The notes under the pieces: model-generated
What the model saw: the letters and a program-made list of their open reading frames with translations, nothing else
Database searches by the model: none
Told to the model about the DNA's origin: nothing
Shown: piece after piece, positions 53,278-63,189 of the stretch
Layout of the letters: every line of letters starts with the position of its first letter
Position numbering within the stretch: position 1 is the first letter of the stretch
Translations under genes and position numbers: made by a program
Origin: Aurantimicrobium sp. MWH-Uga1
GTDB taxonomy: Bacteria; Actinomycetota; Actinomycetes; Actinomycetales; Microbacteriaceae
NCBI RefSeq assembly: GCF_003325955.1
Contig: NZ_CP030929.1
Coordinates: 62,001 to 126,000, forward strand
DNA length: 64,000 bases
Reading direction: 5' to 3'

Positions 53278-54776
53278 GTGAGAACATCGCACCTGAGCCC
53301 GAACTGACAGAAGCCGAAGTCAGCGAGCAGAAGGCCGTTCGTCTTACCAAGCGTGAGCGCTTAAACGAACTGGGTATCGGGGCGTATCCCGTGACTGTTC
53401 CTGTCACCGACAGCATCAGCTCTGTTCGTGAACGCTTTGACGGTCTTGAAGCAGACGCCACAACTGGTGTGACCGTCGGCGTAGCTGGCCGTATTGTTCA
53501 CCTGCGCAACACCGGCAAGCTCTGCTTTGCCAGTTTGCAGTCAGGTGACGGTAGCCGTATTCAGGCCATGGTGTCTTTGGCTGAAGTCGGCGATGAACAG
53601 CTTGAACTCTGGAAAGACCTCGTTGATTTAGGCGACCTCATCTTTGTCAGCGGTGAAGTTATTTCCTCACGCCGAGGCGAGCTTTCCATCATGGTCTCTG
53701 AATGGAAGATGGCCTCTAAAGCTGTTCTTCCCTTGCCCAACATGCACAACGAGCTCAACGAGGAAACTCGTGTTCGTGCCCGCTACCTTGACCTCATCGT
53801 GCGTGAACAAGCTCGCAAGACTGTCTTCGCTCGTGCGAAGACCATGGCGTCTTTGCGTCAGACCTTCACTTCATTGGATTTTGTTGAGGTTGAAACCCCC
53901 ATGCTGCAGGTCATGCACGGTGGAGCATCAGCTCGCCCCTTCGTGACTCACTCCAATGCTTTCGATATGGAACTGTTCCTGCGCATCGCCCCCGAGCTGT
54001 ATTTGAAGCGTGCTCTCGTTGGTGGCATCGAACGTGTCTATGAAATCAACCGCAACTTCCGTAATGAGGGCGCTGACAGCACACACTCACCTGAGTTTGC
54101 GATGCTCGAAGCCTATGAAGCCTACGGCGACTACAACTCCATTGCTGATCTCACCCAAAAGCTCATCCAGGATGCTGCTGTGTCCGTTGCCGGTAGCCAC
54201 GTGGTCACCTGGGCTGATGGCACAGAGTTTGATCTTGGCGGCCAGTGGGATCGCATCAGCATGTACCACTCGCTCAGCGAAGCAGCCGGAGTAGAGATCA
54301 CTCCTGAAACCTCTGTGGCTGAACTGCAACAACTGGCAGATAAAGAAGGCGTCGAAGTTCACCTGGCTAACCACGGCAAGCTCGTGGAAGAACTGTGGGA
54401 ACACTTTGTCAAAGATGGCCTCAGCCGCCCCACATTTGTGATGGACTTCCCCGTCGAAACTAGCCCGCTGGTGAAAGAGCACCGCTCGATTCCAGGCGTA
54501 GTGGAGAAATGGGACCTCTACGTTCGTGGCTTCGAACTTGCCACCGGATATTCCGAACTCAATGACCCTGTGATTCAGCGTGAGCGTTTTGTGCAGCAAG
54601 CTGCATTGAGCGCAAAGGGCGATGTGGAAGCTATGCGCCTGGACGAAGATTTCCTCAAAGCTCTCGAGCACGCCATGCCACCTGCTGGCGGCATGGGTAT
54701 GGGTATGGACCGCCTTCTCATGGCCATTACTGGTCTAGGTATCAGGGAAACCATTATGTTTCCCCTGGTGAAGTAA
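53274..54776 (+). CDS. lysS: Lysyl-tRNA synthetase, class II
   Basis: 500 residues: N-terminal OB anticodon-binding domain (about 60-170: VAGRIVHLRNTGKLCFASLQ), then the class II core with VETPMLQ, motif 2 FRNEGADSTHSPEF and motif 3 GMGMGMDRLLMAI. The charged first 30 residues are less conserved. Last essential gene of the long fol-pan operon; a leaderless-type promoter follows for the next gene. Confidence 0.96.
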   Translation: MSENIAPEPELTEAEVSEQKAVRLTKRERLNELGIGAYPVTVPVTDSISSVRERFDGLEADATTGVTVGVAGRIVHLRNTGKLCFASLQSGDGSRIQAMVSLAEVGDEQLELWKDLVDLGDLIFVSGEVISSRRGELSIMVSEWKMASKAVLPLPNMHNELNEETRVRARYLDLIVREQARKTVFARAKTMASLRQTFTSLDFVEVETPMLQVMHGGASARPFVTHSNAFDMELFLRIAPELYLKRALVGGIERVYEINRNFRNEGADSTHSPEFAMLEAYEAYGDYNSIADLTQKLIQDAAVSVAGSHVVTWADGTEFDLGGQWDRISMYHSLSEAAGVEITPETSVAELQQLADKEGVEVHLANHGKLVEELWEHFVKDGLSRPTFVMDFPVETSPLVKEHRSIPGVVEKWDLYVRGFELATGYSELNDPVIQRERFVQQAALSAKGDVEAMRLDEDFLKALEHAMPPAGGMGMGMDRLLMAITGLGIRETIMFPLVK

Positions 54777-54803
54777 TCAGTTCACACCGGTAGTCTGACA
54801 AGC

Positions 54804-54995
54804 ATGGACAACTTCTGGCTCAACGCCCTGTGGTCGGTTACACCCACTGTCATTCTGGGGCTCTTGTTCTGGTTAATTATTCGGTCCATTTTGCGTTCGG
54901 ACCGAACCGAACGCGAAACCTACGCCAAGCTGGAAGCCGAAGAACGCGCTAAGCGCGGTCTGTCTACGGACACACAATCGGGGGCTCAGCAATGA
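54804..54995 (+). CDS. Small single-helix membrane protein
   Basis: 63 residues: one N-terminal helix (about 7-29, LWSVTPTVILGLLFWLIIRSIL) then a charged cytoplasmic tail (RSDRTERETYAKLEAEERAKRG). No known function. TAGTCT ends seven bases before the ATG, so the mRNA is probably leaderless. It overlaps the cardiolipin synthase gene by ATGA, so the two are coupled and it may be a partner of that enzyme. Confidence 0.7.
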   Translation: MDNFWLNALWSVTPTVILGLLFWLIIRSILRSDRTERETYAKLEAEERAKRGLSTDTQSGAQQ

Positions 54996-56455
54996 CACAG
55001 GGTGACGTTAACTTCTGGATCACCATCATCCTGTTCCTGATTGACTTCGCTATCCGCGTAGCCGCCATCATTATTGTTCCTCGTAACCGCCGTCCTTCTT
55101 CTGCCTTGGGCTGGTTGCTCGCTATCTTCTTCATCCCGTTCATCGGCGTGATTTTGTTCCTGTTGATTGGTAGCCCACGTTTGGGCCGCAAGCGTCGCCG
55201 TCGTCAGGCAGAAATTAACCAGTTCATTATGGACGCCACTGAGGGAATGGACACTCTCAAGCACGATAAATCATGGCCTGCGTGGTTGGATTCCATCGTT
55301 GCCATGAACCGCAACTTGGGTGCTATGCCCATGATCGGCGGTAACAGCGCTCAGATGCAGATCGATTATGAGAAAAACTTTCTCGACATGGCAGCTGACA
55401 TCGACAAGGCAAAGAACTACGTCCACGTCGAGTTCTATATTCTGGCTGCCGATTCCACGACAGAACCGCTTTTTCAAGCAATGGAGCGTGCTGTTCAGCG
55501 AGGCGTCACTGTCCGGGTTCTTTTTGACCACATCGCCGGTAAGCGCACCGTTGGGTACAAAGAAACAAAGAAGCGCCTGACGGCGATTGGCGCCGAATGG
55601 CACCTCATGCTTCCTTTCCTTCCTCTTGAAGGAAAGTATGAGCGTCCTGACCTGCGTAACCACCGCAAACTTCTCATCATTGACTCCAAGATTGGTTGGA
55701 TGGGTTCACAAAACCTCATCGATTCCAGCTATCTCAAGAAGTCCAACATCAAGCGAGGGCTGCACTGGAAAGATGCCATGGTTCGCCTGGAGGGCCCCAT
55801 CGTCGCTGGTCTCAACGCAATCTTCATTACCGACTGGTATTCCGAGACAGATGTCTTGCTAACCCGCGAAGCAGCACCACTGGCTGTGTCGTCGAATAAG
55901 AATGCGTTGGATTGCCAGATTGTTCCATCCGGACCTGGCTTCGCATCCGAGAACAACCTGCGCATGTTTTTAGCACTGATGTATTCAGCACAAGAAAAAA
56001 TCATCATTACCTCGCCCTACTTCGTGCCCGATGAGTCTTTGATGTATGCCATCACCTCGGCATGTCAGCGTGGTGTTCGCGTGGAACTGTTTGTCTCCGA
56101 AATCGGAGACCAGGCCTTGGTTTACCACGCACAGCGTTCCTACTACGAAGCATTGCTTCGTGCCGGTGTTGTGATTTGGCTCTACAAAGCACCCACAATC
56201 TTGCACTCCAAGCACATGTCTATCGATGACGACGTTGCGGTCATTGGTTCTTCCAACATGGATATGAGATCCTTCTCGCTCAACCTTGAAGTTTCGCTCA
56301 TGGTCAAGGGAGCTTCTTTCGTCAAGCAGATGCGCGAAGTAGAGGACGCTTATCGAGAGGATTCTCGTGCGCTCACCTTGGAAGAGTGGATGCAACAGCC
56401 ACTGCGCTCAACCGTTCTTGACGGTTTGGCACGTCTAACTTCTTCTCTTCAGTAA
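54992..56455 (+). CDS. cls: Cardiolipin synthase (phospholipase D family)
   Basis: 487 residues: two N-terminal helices with the PLDc_N pattern (RRPSSALGWLLAIFFIPFIGVILFLL region), then two PLD catalytic motifs, NHRKLLIIDSKIGWMGS and HSKHMSIDDDVAVIGSSN, each HxKx4D. It transfers a phosphatidyl group between phospholipids to make cardiolipin at the membrane. Actinobacteria often use a CDP-alcohol type enzyme instead, so both may exist elsewhere in the genome. Confidence 0.92.
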   Translation: MTQGDVNFWITIILFLIDFAIRVAAIIIVPRNRRPSSALGWLLAIFFIPFIGVILFLLIGSPRLGRKRRRRQAEINQFIMDATEGMDTLKHDKSWPAWLDSIVAMNRNLGAMPMIGGNSAQMQIDYEKNFLDMAADIDKAKNYVHVEFYILAADSTTEPLFQAMERAVQRGVTVRVLFDHIAGKRTVGYKETKKRLTAIGAEWHLMLPFLPLEGKYERPDLRNHRKLLIIDSKIGWMGSQNLIDSSYLKKSNIKRGLHWKDAMVRLEGPIVAGLNAIFITDWYSETDVLLTREAAPLAVSSNKNALDCQIVPSGPGFASENNLRMFLALMYSAQEKIIITSPYFVPDESLMYAITSACQRGVRVELFVSEIGDQALVYHAQRSYYEALLRAGVVIWLYKAPTILHSKHMSIDDDVAVIGSSNMDMRSFSLNLEVSLMVKGASFVKQMREVEDAYREDSRALTLEEWMQQPLRSTVLDGLARLTSSLQ

Positions 56456-56470
56456 ACGAAGGTTGTCACA

Positions 56471-57493
56471 ATGGCCTACGAAGCAGCTCCCACTCGCTAC
56501 GACATTATGAATTACCGCAGAAGCGGTAAGTGGGGTTTGAAACTTCCTGAGATTTCCTTAGGTCTCTGTCATAACTTCGGTGACGAAGGTTCACTCAAGA
56601 ACCAGAAGCAAATTCTTCGTCGAGCATTTGATTTGGGTGTGACTCACTTCGACCTTGCCAACAACTATGGCGTTCCTGCCGGCTCTGCCGAGTCACACTT
56701 CGGCGAGGTCCTCGCTTCAGATTTCAAGCCTTACCGAGACGAGATGGTCATCTCGTCCAAGGCAGGGTATTTCATGTGGGACGGCCCTTATGGGGAATGG
56801 GGGTCTCGCAAGTACTTGATCTCTTCCTTGGATCAGAGCCTGAAGCGCATGGGTCTGGACTACGTCGATATTTTCTACTCCCACCGTCCAGACCCCAACA
56901 CCCCCATTGAGGAAACAATGGGCGCACTGGCTTCCATCGTGCAGCAGGGCAAGGCGCTGTATGTCGGTATCTCCTCCTACACCCCCGAGCAAACTCTGGC
57001 AGCAAAAAAGGAACTTGATCGACTCGGTGTTCCCCTGCTGATTCACCAGCCTCGCTACTCCATGTTTGATCGCACCATCGAGCGCTCTGGTTTGCTTTAC
57101 ACCCTTGATGAGATTGGTGCGGGTTGCATTGTGTTCTCGCCTTTGTCTCAAGGCATGCTCACCGATCGCTACTTGAAGGGCATCCCTAAGGATTCGCGTG
57201 CTGCCCTCGGCGTTCATCTCGGCGAAGAGCGCATCAATGAGGTTTATCTCGAGCGCGTCCGCGGTCTGGCGGCTATCGCCGAGGCCCGCGGCCAGACGCT
57301 CGCTCAAATGGCTTTGCTGTGGACACTGCGTAACCCTAGTGTCACCTCAGCACTCATTGGCGCCTCGTCGGTGAAGCAGCTCGAAGACAACATTGCCGCT
57401 ATTCACGGTCCAGAGTTTGAGCCGGAAGAACTCGACGCAATCGATGAGTTTGCCATCCACGGAACAGACAGCGGATCCCACAGAAAAAGCTAA
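56471..57493 (+). CDS. Aldo/keto reductase, YghZ (L-glyceraldehyde 3-phosphate reductase)-like
   Basis: 340 residues. Catalytic tetrad visible as FDLANNYG (Asp, Tyr), SSKAGY (Lys) and YSHRPD (His); PLSQGMLTDRYL and the C-terminal IGASSVKQLEDNI bind NADPH. The first block YRRSGKWGLKLPEISLGLCHNFG and the R-x-D-x-x-x-P after the His place it with YghZ/Kv-beta-like enzymes that reduce aldehydes, including methylglyoxal. GAAGG before the ATG. Its TAA directly abuts the stop of the convergent YbaK-like gene. Confidence 0.88.
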   Translation: MAYEAAPTRYDIMNYRRSGKWGLKLPEISLGLCHNFGDEGSLKNQKQILRRAFDLGVTHFDLANNYGVPAGSAESHFGEVLASDFKPYRDEMVISSKAGYFMWDGPYGEWGSRKYLISSLDQSLKRMGLDYVDIFYSHRPDPNTPIEETMGALASIVQQGKALYVGISSYTPEQTLAAKKELDRLGVPLLIHQPRYSMFDRTIERSGLLYTLDEIGAGCIVFSPLSQGMLTDRYLKGIPKDSRAALGVHLGEERINEVYLERVRGLAAIAEARGQTLAQMALLWTLRNPSVTSALIGASSVKQLEDNIAAIHGPEFEPEELDAIDEFAIHGTDSGSHRKS

Positions 57494-57976
57494 TTACTCC
57501 CCCACATCAGCAGGAGTTCCACCTGTCATCCGAACAAGCTCACTAAAGGTGGTTTGGTAGACATAGGCCGGGTGACCTCCAGCTGACCAGATGGTCTCAT
57601 ATTGAGCAAGGTCGTTATCAACCAGAGTAGGAAGTTCGGTGGCAAGGCCCACGGGGGAGACTCCACCAATGACATAACCCGTTGCTGCACGCACATCATC
57701 AGCGTTGGCCTTGGTGATCTTCTTTCCACCAAAGGCAGCAGAAACTTTGTCGGTGTCCACGCGGTGTCCACCAGAACTCATCACGAGTACGGGTTCGCCA
57801 TCGGCGAGGAAGACGAGCGAGTTTGCAATTTGACCACGGGTAATGCCAAGACCTTCTGCAGCGGCTTGGGCGGTGTGTGCGTTGTCATCGAGGCGAACAA
57901 CATCACCATCTGCGCCGTGCTCTTTCAGAGCCGCCCGGAAACGCTCGACAGATTCGGGGTGTTGAATTTCAGTCAT
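57494..57976 (-). CDS. YbaK/EbsC (Cys-tRNA(Pro) deacylase-like) protein
   Basis: 160 residues of the tRNA-editing INS-superfamily: HTAQAAAEGLGITRGQIANSLVF, ADGEPVLVMSSGGHRVDTDK and the substrate loop GYVIGGVSPVG. These hydrolyse mischarged tRNA such as Cys-tRNA-Pro. Last gene of the pirin-AhpD-YbaK group on the minus strand, 2 nt after the AhpD-like gene. Confidence 0.87.
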   Translation of the reverse strand: MTEIQHPESVERFRAALKEHGADGDVVRLDDNAHTAQAAAEGLGITRGQIANSLVFLADGEPVLVMSSGGHRVDTDKVSAAFGGKKITKANADDVRAATGYVIGGVSPVGLATELPTLVDNDLAQYETIWSAGGHPAYVYQTTFSELVRMTGGTPADVGE

Positions 57977-57978
57977 GG

Positions 57979-58326
57979 TTAGTGCTCGTGATTCACGGAG
58001 TCGCTGACCTGTAGTGCCATGCGACCGTGCGTAAACGCACCACCTGCACGTAGTGCTGCAGCGACCCAGGCTGCTTCAGCAATCTCGGCATCGTTTGCTC
58101 CAGCTTTGATAGCCCCCTTGGTGTGTGCATCGATACAGAAAGAGCATTGAGTGGTGAATGCGACACTCAGTGCCATGAGCTCGCGGAACTTGAGTGGAAT
58201 AGCTCGGCCTTCTTCGGCAAAGACAGCGTTGTCGAAAGCGAGGAACGCCTCCATGATGTCGGGGGTTTCTTTTTTATACACGCGGCCGAACTTGCGGTTC
58301 TCGGTTCCGTCATAAAGATCACTCAT
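57979..58326 (-). CDS. Carboxymuconolactone decarboxylase/AhpD-family protein
   Basis: 115 residues, one AhpD-fold unit. The redox motif is F-T-T-Q-C-S-F-C-I-D-A-H (CxxC with the following His), preceded by LKFRELMALSVAF. It probably works as a small thiol peroxidase or disulfide reductase. Its start overlaps the pirin stop by 4 nt. Confidence 0.87.
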   Translation of the reverse strand: MSDLYDGTENRKFGRVYKKETPDIMEAFLAFDNAVFAEEGRAIPLKFRELMALSVAFTTQCSFCIDAHTKGAIKAGANDAEIAEAAWVAAALRAGGAFTHGRMALQVSDSVNHEH

Positions 58327-59255
58327 GGCCTGGGCAACTTTCGTGGTCGAAGGTGAACGTGAGGCATTTCTGGGGCAGGTATTACGGCGCCCTCGTATGC
58401 GACGGTACCAAAGACTCCGTCAGGTTTGTTGCCCTCAACAACATCGCTTTGCCACTGCTGGCGCATCTGGACGATTTCTTCATGGCTGCGGCCGATGAAG
58501 TTCCACCACATCACGAGTTCTTCTTCAAAGGGCTCACCACCTATCAACAGAACTCGAGAGGGCGAATCGCCAGAGGCGATGGTGATGTTGGTGTGGCCAG
58601 GCTCAACATAGGCGAGTTCATCTTTGAGCGCCTGTTCACCGTTGACAGTAAGCTCACCCGAATCAATGAGGAAACCGTGTTCGAAGCTACGCTCTACCGG
58701 GATGGAGATGGTGGTGTTTTCGGGGATCAGGATCTCTGCTGCCACTAGTGGGGTAAAGGTTGTTGCTGTGGATGTCGCGGTCACGTCATCACCGGTGAGG
58801 CTTCCCACAAACACCGTGAACTGGGCCGAGCCAATACTCATGCGGGGAGAGATGTGGTGCTCAAAGAAGGGAGCAATGAACCTGTGTTCATCAGGTAGGG
58901 CAACCCATAACTGCACACCGTGGAGTCGGGAGGTGGTGCCGGTGGAAACCTCCGAGTGAGAAATTCCCGCACCTGCAGTCATCAGATTCACTTGACCAGG
59001 GCTGACCAATTGACTGCTGCCGACACTGTCGTGGTGCTCCACTTCGCCCTCAAAAAGCCAGGTGACTGTTTGCAAACCGGTGTGTGGGTGGGGGGCAACA
59101 TGCATGCCACCGCTGAGTTCAACAAGGTCTGGACCAAAGTGATCAACAAAACACCACGCACCAATCGTGGTGCGGTGCCGGTTAGGTAAAGTTCTGCGCA
59201 CCGTCATCGCTCGCAGGCCACCCAGGGGCACATCGCGAGGAGTCAGAATGCTCAT
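58323..59255 (-). CDS. Pirin family cupin protein
   Basis: 310 residues: pirin N-terminal cupin with metal ligands in HVAPHPHTGLQTVTWLFEGEVEHHDS, and MTAGAGISHSE, plus a pirin C-terminal cupin (GEPFEEELVMWWNFIGRSHEEI). Bacterial pirins are iron cupins, some with quercetinase activity. TAGTCT ends six bases before the ATG (leaderless). Encoded with AhpD- and YbaK-like proteins, suggesting a redox-stress group. Confidence 0.9.
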   Translation of the reverse strand: MSILTPRDVPLGGLRAMTVRRTLPNRHRTTIGAWCFVDHFGPDLVELSGGMHVAPHPHTGLQTVTWLFEGEVEHHDSVGSSQLVSPGQVNLMTAGAGISHSEVSTGTTSRLHGVQLWVALPDEHRFIAPFFEHHISPRMSIGSAQFTVFVGSLTGDDVTATSTATTFTPLVAAEILIPENTTISIPVERSFEHGFLIDSGELTVNGEQALKDELAYVEPGHTNITIASGDSPSRVLLIGGEPFEEELVMWWNFIGRSHEEIVQMRQQWQSDVVEGNKPDGVFGTVAYEGAVIPAPEMPHVHLRPRKLPRP

Positions 59256-59437
59256 ACTTACAGACTACGTTTTGGGGTGAGCATTTATTCCATGCTCTAA
59301 GCGTTCCCCCTCCAGCGAACATCACCATTCCAGCTCACGCCGTGGGCGAACAGGGGCACCATTGAGGGCAATACGGCGTTACTCTCAAAAGCAAGACCTG
59401 CACTGGATACGAACACCACAGTGCTGATGGGAGAAAA

Positions 59438-61957
59438 ATGTTTGAGAGATTTACCGACCGCGCTCGCCGCGTCGTTGTCTTGGCGCAAGAAGAAGCCAAG
59501 ATGCTCAATCACAACTACATCGGCACTGAGCACATCCTCTTAGGTCTAATCCACGAAGGCGAAGGTGTTGCAGCAAAGGCTCTCGAGTCCCTCAACATCT
59601 CCCTCGACGCCGTGCGCGAGCAGGTCCAAGACATCATTGGTCAAGGCCAACAGCAGCCCACCGGCCACATTCCGTTTACTCCACGAGCAAAGAAAGTTCT
59701 TGAGCTTTCGCTGCGTGAAGCCCTGCAGCTAGGACACAACTACATTGGCACTGAGCACATCCTCTTAGGTCTCATCCGTGAGGGTGAAGGTGTTGCTGCT
59801 CAGGTGTTGGTCAAGCTCGGTGCTGATCTCAACCGTGTTCGTCAGCAAGTTATTCAGCTTCTCTCTGGCTTCCAGGGTAAGGAGCCTGTTGCGGCCGGAA
59901 ACAAGGACGAGGCAGCTTCTGCTCAGGGTGGTTCTCAGGTTCTTGACCAGTTCGGTCGTAACCTCACTGCCGCTGCCCGTGAAGGAAAGCTTGACCCAGT
60001 TATTGGGCGCGAAAAAGAGATTGAACGCGTCATGCAGATTCTTTCTCGTCGTTCCAAGAACAACCCTGTTCTGATAGGTGAGCCCGGTGTTGGTAAGACT
60101 GCTGTTGTCGAAGGCCTCGCTCAGGCGATTGTTTCCGGTAATGTTCCTGAGACACTCAAGGACAAGCAGCTCTACACCCTCGACTTGGGTTCTCTCATTG
60201 CTGGTTCTCGATACCGTGGTGACTTTGAAGAGCGCCTCAAGAAGGTCACCAAGGAGATTCGCACCCGTGGCGACATCATTACTTTCATCGACGAGATTCA
60301 CTCACTGGTTGGTGCTGGTGCTGCGGAAGGCGCAATCGATGCTGCCTCCATCCTCAAGCCTCTGCTTGCTCGTGGTGAACTCCAGACCATTGGTGCAACC
60401 ACTCTGGATGAATATCGCAAGCACTTTGAGAAGGATGCAGCGCTGGAGCGCCGCTTCCAGCCCATTCAGGTTGCGGAGCCTTCCTTGCCTCACGCGATTA
60501 ACATCTTGAAGGGTCTGCGCGACCGTTACGAAGCACACCACAAGGTTCAGATCACCGACGGCGCCATCGTGGCGGCAGCAAACCTTGCCGACCGTTACAT
60601 CCAAGACCGCTTCCTTCCGGATAAGGCCATTGACCTTATTGACGAGGCAGGGGCTCGTCTGCGTCTATCCATCCTCTCCAACCCACCAGAGCTGCGTGAA
60701 TTGGATGACCAGATTGCTCTGACCCGCAGCAAGAAGGAAGCAGCAATCGAAGACCAAGACTTCGAACGTGCTGCCGCATTGCGCGATGAAGAAAAGCAGC
60801 TGCAAGCTGAGCGTGTTCGCCGTGAGGCTGAGTGGCGCAAGGGCGATGCAGGTGGTCAGGGCATCGTGGACGAGGGCGTTATTGCCGAGGTTCTTGCCCA
60901 AGCGACTGGTATTCCTGTCTTCAAGCTCACCGAAGAAGAATCAGCTCGCCTGGTCTTCATGGAGAAGGCCCTGCACCAGCGTGTGATCGGACAAGAGAAA
61001 GCTATTGCCGCTCTGTCCAAGACCATTCGCCGCACCCGCGCGGGACTCAAAGACCCCAAGCGTCCTTCTGGGTCGTTCATCTTCGCCGGTCCAACTGGTG
61101 TTGGTAAGACCGAGCTGGCAAAGGCACTGGCTGAGTTCCTCTTTGACGACGAAAACGCCATGATCTCACTCGACATGAGTGAATACGGTGAAAAGCACAC
61201 CGTTTCACGTCTGTTTGGTGCTCCTCCCGGATTCGTCGGATTCGAAGAGGGCGGTCAGCTCACTGAGAAGGTGCGCCGCAAGCCCTTTAGTGTTGTTCTC
61301 TTCGATGAGATTGAGAAGGCACACCCTGACATCTTCAACTCTCTGCTCCAGATTCTGGAAGAGGGTCGACTCACCGATGGTCAAGGACGTGTTGTTGACT
61401 TCAAGAACACCGTCATCATCATGACCACCAACCTGGGAACCAAGGAAATCTCCGGCGGCCCTGTTGGTTTCCAGCTTGAAGGGGACGCAGTCAATGACTA
61501 CGACCGCATGCGCGGCAAGGTCAACGAAGAGCTCAAGAAGCACTTCAAGCCTGAGTTCCTCAACCGTGTTGATGACATCATTGTGTTCCCTCAGCTGAGC
61601 AAGGAAGAGCTGGTTCAGATTGTGGACCTGTTCACCAAGCGCCTGAGCGACCGCATGATGGATCGCGACATGACCATCGAGCTCACTCAAGCTGCGAAGG
61701 ACCGCCTCATCGAGGTCGGCTTCGACCCAGCTCTGGGTGCTCGTCCGTTGCGTCGCGCCATGCAAGCCGAGGTCGAAGATCGCCTTTCCGAGAAGATTCT
61801 CGAAGGCCAGCTCGCAGCTGGAGATCACGTCCACGTGGACTTCATTGGTGGCGAATTCGTCTTCACCACCACTGCGCGTGAAGCGGTTGGCGTATCCGTT
61901 GCCTCTCAGGCCAACGGTATTTCGGCTACGCCAGAGATTGTGGCCGACGGGGAGTAA
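59438..61957 (+). CDS. clpC: ATP-dependent Clp protease ATP-binding subunit ClpC
   Basis: 839 residues. Two N-terminal Clp repeats (each with [13 protein letters not shown]), AAA-1 with GEPGVGKT, a UVR middle segment ([19 protein letters not shown]), AAA-2 with GPTGVGKT and [12 protein letters not shown], then the D2-small domain. It unfolds substrates for ClpP and is usually essential in actinobacteria. GGGAGAAAA precedes the ATG. In the 182-bp spacer behind it I find no convincing CtsR, HspR (HAIR) or ClgR operator. No lsr2 gene precedes it, unlike in mycobacteria. Confidence 0.96.
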   Translation: MFERFTDRARRVVVLAQEEAKMLNHNYIGTEHILLGLIHEGEGVAAKALESLNISLDAVREQVQDIIGQGQQQPTGHIPFTPRAKKVLELSLREALQLGHNYIGTEHILLGLIREGEGVAAQVLVKLGADLNRVRQQVIQLLSGFQGKEPVAAGNKDEAASAQGGSQVLDQFGRNLTAAAREGKLDPVIGREKEIERVMQILSRRSKNNPVLIGEPGVGKTAVVEGLAQAIVSGNVPETLKDKQLYTLDLGSLIAGSRYRGDFEERLKKVTKEIRTRGDIITFIDEIHSLVGAGAAEGAIDAASILKPLLARGELQTIGATTLDEYRKHFEKDAALERRFQPIQVAEPSLPHAINILKGLRDRYEAHHKVQITDGAIVAAANLADRYIQDRFLPDKAIDLIDEAGARLRLSILSNPPELRELDDQIALTRSKKEAAIEDQDFERAAALRDEEKQLQAERVRREAEWRKGDAGGQGIVDEGVIAEVLAQATGIPVFKLTEEESARLVFMEKALHQRVIGQEKAIAALSKTIRRTRAGLKDPKRPSGSFIFAGPTGVGKTELAKALAEFLFDDENAMISLDMSEYGEKHTVSRLFGAPPGFVGFEEGGQLTEKVRRKPFSVVLFDEIEKAHPDIFNSLLQILEEGRLTDGQGRVVDFKNTVIIMTTNLGTKEISGGPVGFQLEGDAVNDYDRMRGKVNEELKKHFKPEFLNRVDDIIVFPQLSKEELVQIVDLFTKRLSDRMMDRDMTIELTQAAKDRLIEVGFDPALGARPLRRAMQAEVEDRLSEKILEGQLAAGDHVHVDFIGGEFVFTTTAREAVGVSVASQANGISATPEIVADGE
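59510..59547 (+). repeat. 38-bp direct repeat within clpC, copy 1
   Basis: Encodes [13 protein letters not shown] of the first Clp-N repeat. It matches 59735-59772 at 37 of 38 bases (C/T difference), i.e. nearly every synonymous position is shared, whereas flanking DNA is diverged. Confidence 0.85.
59735..59772 (+). repeat. 38-bp direct repeat within clpC, copy 2
   Basis: Second copy of the block, encoding the same 12-13 residues in the second Clp-N repeat, 225 bp downstream in the same reading frame. Confidence 0.85.
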
Positions 61958-61984
61958 TCCTCTCGCCAGAGTATTCTGGGGAGC

Positions 61985-62494
61985 ATGACTTCTTCACCCA
62001 TTCACGTTCGTCGTGCTCGCACGGCAGACGTGCCATGGATTCTCGAAGTCACGAAACCATTGGTTGACTCCCGAGTTTTGTTGGGCAAAGACGCTGTCTC
62101 TATTTATGAGGCTGTTCAAGAGTTCCGAATCGCCGAAGACAGCGACGGCAACCGCATCGGTTGCGGTGCTCTTCACGTCATGTGGCAAGACTTGGGTGAA
62201 ATTCGTACCCTCGCTGTCACTCCCGAATGGCTGGGCAAAGGCGTTGGCGCTGCCATTTTGGCCAGGCTCGTCGACGATGCCACAGAGTTGGGACTTGGGC
62301 GACTCTTTTGCCTCACCTTTGAGGTGGACTTCTTTACCCGCCACGGTTTTGTGGAAGTCTCGGACGCCATCATTGATCCTGAAACCTATGCTCAACTGGT
62401 GCTTTCGCACGATGAGGGTGTCGCCGAATTCCTGGATCTTGCCCGTGTAAAACCCAACACTCTGGGAAATACAAGGATGCTGCGCGTCCTGTAG
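61985..62494 (+). CDS. argA: Amino-acid N-acetyltransferase, Rv2747-type ArgA (GNAT)
   Basis: 169-residue GNAT protein. VRRARTADVPWI, YEAVQEFRIAED, IGCGALHVMWQDLGEIRTLAV, the CoA loop GKGVGAAIL, and the tail AEFLDLARVKPNTLGNTRML match the short actinobacterial ArgA that acetylates glutamate or glutamine at the start of arginine synthesis. TATTCT ends seven bases before the ATG. It lies 28 nt after clpC but seems to have its own promoter. Confidence 0.85.
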   Translation: MTSSPIHVRRARTADVPWILEVTKPLVDSRVLLGKDAVSIYEAVQEFRIAEDSDGNRIGCGALHVMWQDLGEIRTLAVTPEWLGKGVGAAILARLVDDATELGLGRLFCLTFEVDFFTRHGFVEVSDAIIDPETYAQLVLSHDEGVAEFLDLARVKPNTLGNTRMLRVL

Positions 62495-62507
62495 GTAATT
62501 TAGGGGC

Positions 62508-63149
62508 ATGAGCTCTCAGATGCCTGGACAACCTGGACGCCTCTCACCCGCGGTTTATCGCCGCCGCAGATTGGTCGCTCTTCTCGCACTTATTGCTGTC
62601 GTTACTGCGGTTGTACTCATCATTGTTCGTCCCGGTCAGGCAACGCCAGAGCCCACCCCCACCGCAACAGCGAAACCCACACCCACCGCTGTTGCATCAG
62701 AGACTCCCACCCCTACCCCCACTCCAACAGTTGATGTGTCCTCCTATAAAGAGTGCGCTGTGAAGAACCTCGTGGTGACTCCTGTCACCGATGGTGTGGA
62801 TTACCAAGCAGGTGTTTTGCCTAATCTGTCTCTCACTATCCAAAACACAGGAAGTACTGCCTGCTATTACAACGTGGGAACAGCGGCACAGCAGCTCACC
62901 ATTACTTCCGGTGCAGAAACGTACTGGGTTTCCACCGACTGCCAAACAGAGAAGTCTGACACGGTCGCCATTTTGGAGCCCGGTGTTGTTTACCCTTCAG
63001 CTCCAGTTGCCTGGCCTCGTGAGCGCAGCGCTCCCGACACCTGTGGTGGCGTGCGCGATCAGGTTCCTGCCGGTGGTGCTTCCTATTACCTCACTGCCAA
63101 GGTGGGCGAAGCAACCTCCAAGACCTCAAGTCAGTTCCTGCTGTACTAG
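62508..63149 (+). CDS. Membrane-anchored secreted protein with Thr/Pro linker, function unknown
   Basis: 213 residues: basic N-terminus (RRRR at 18-22), one helix (about 23-42), a Thr/Pro-rich linker (about 47-77) and an extracellular domain with three or four Cys and a strand pattern (NLSLTIQNTGSTACYYNVG) like the DUF4232/immunoglobulin-type secreted domains. No function can be assigned. TAATTT ends six bases before the ATG, indicating a leaderless start. Confidence 0.7.
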   Translation: MSSQMPGQPGRLSPAVYRRRRLVALLALIAVVTAVVLIIVRPGQATPEPTPTATAKPTPTAVASETPTPTPTPTVDVSSYKECAVKNLVVTPVTDGVDYQAGVLPNLSLTIQNTGSTACYYNVGTAAQQLTITSGAETYWVSTDCQTEKSDTVAILEPGVVYPSAPVAWPRERSAPDTCGGVRDQVPAGGASYYLTAKVGEATSKTSSQFLLY

Positions 63150-63189
63150 CACTTTTCTTTGAACGCCTGAAGGGCGTATGCTCGACCTC

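Noticed and set aside
59256..59437. HspR (HAIR) or CtsR operator before clpC
   Set aside because: TTGAG and CTCAA half-sites occur but about 17 nt apart rather than the 7 of HAIR; no CtsR-type heptad repeat was found.
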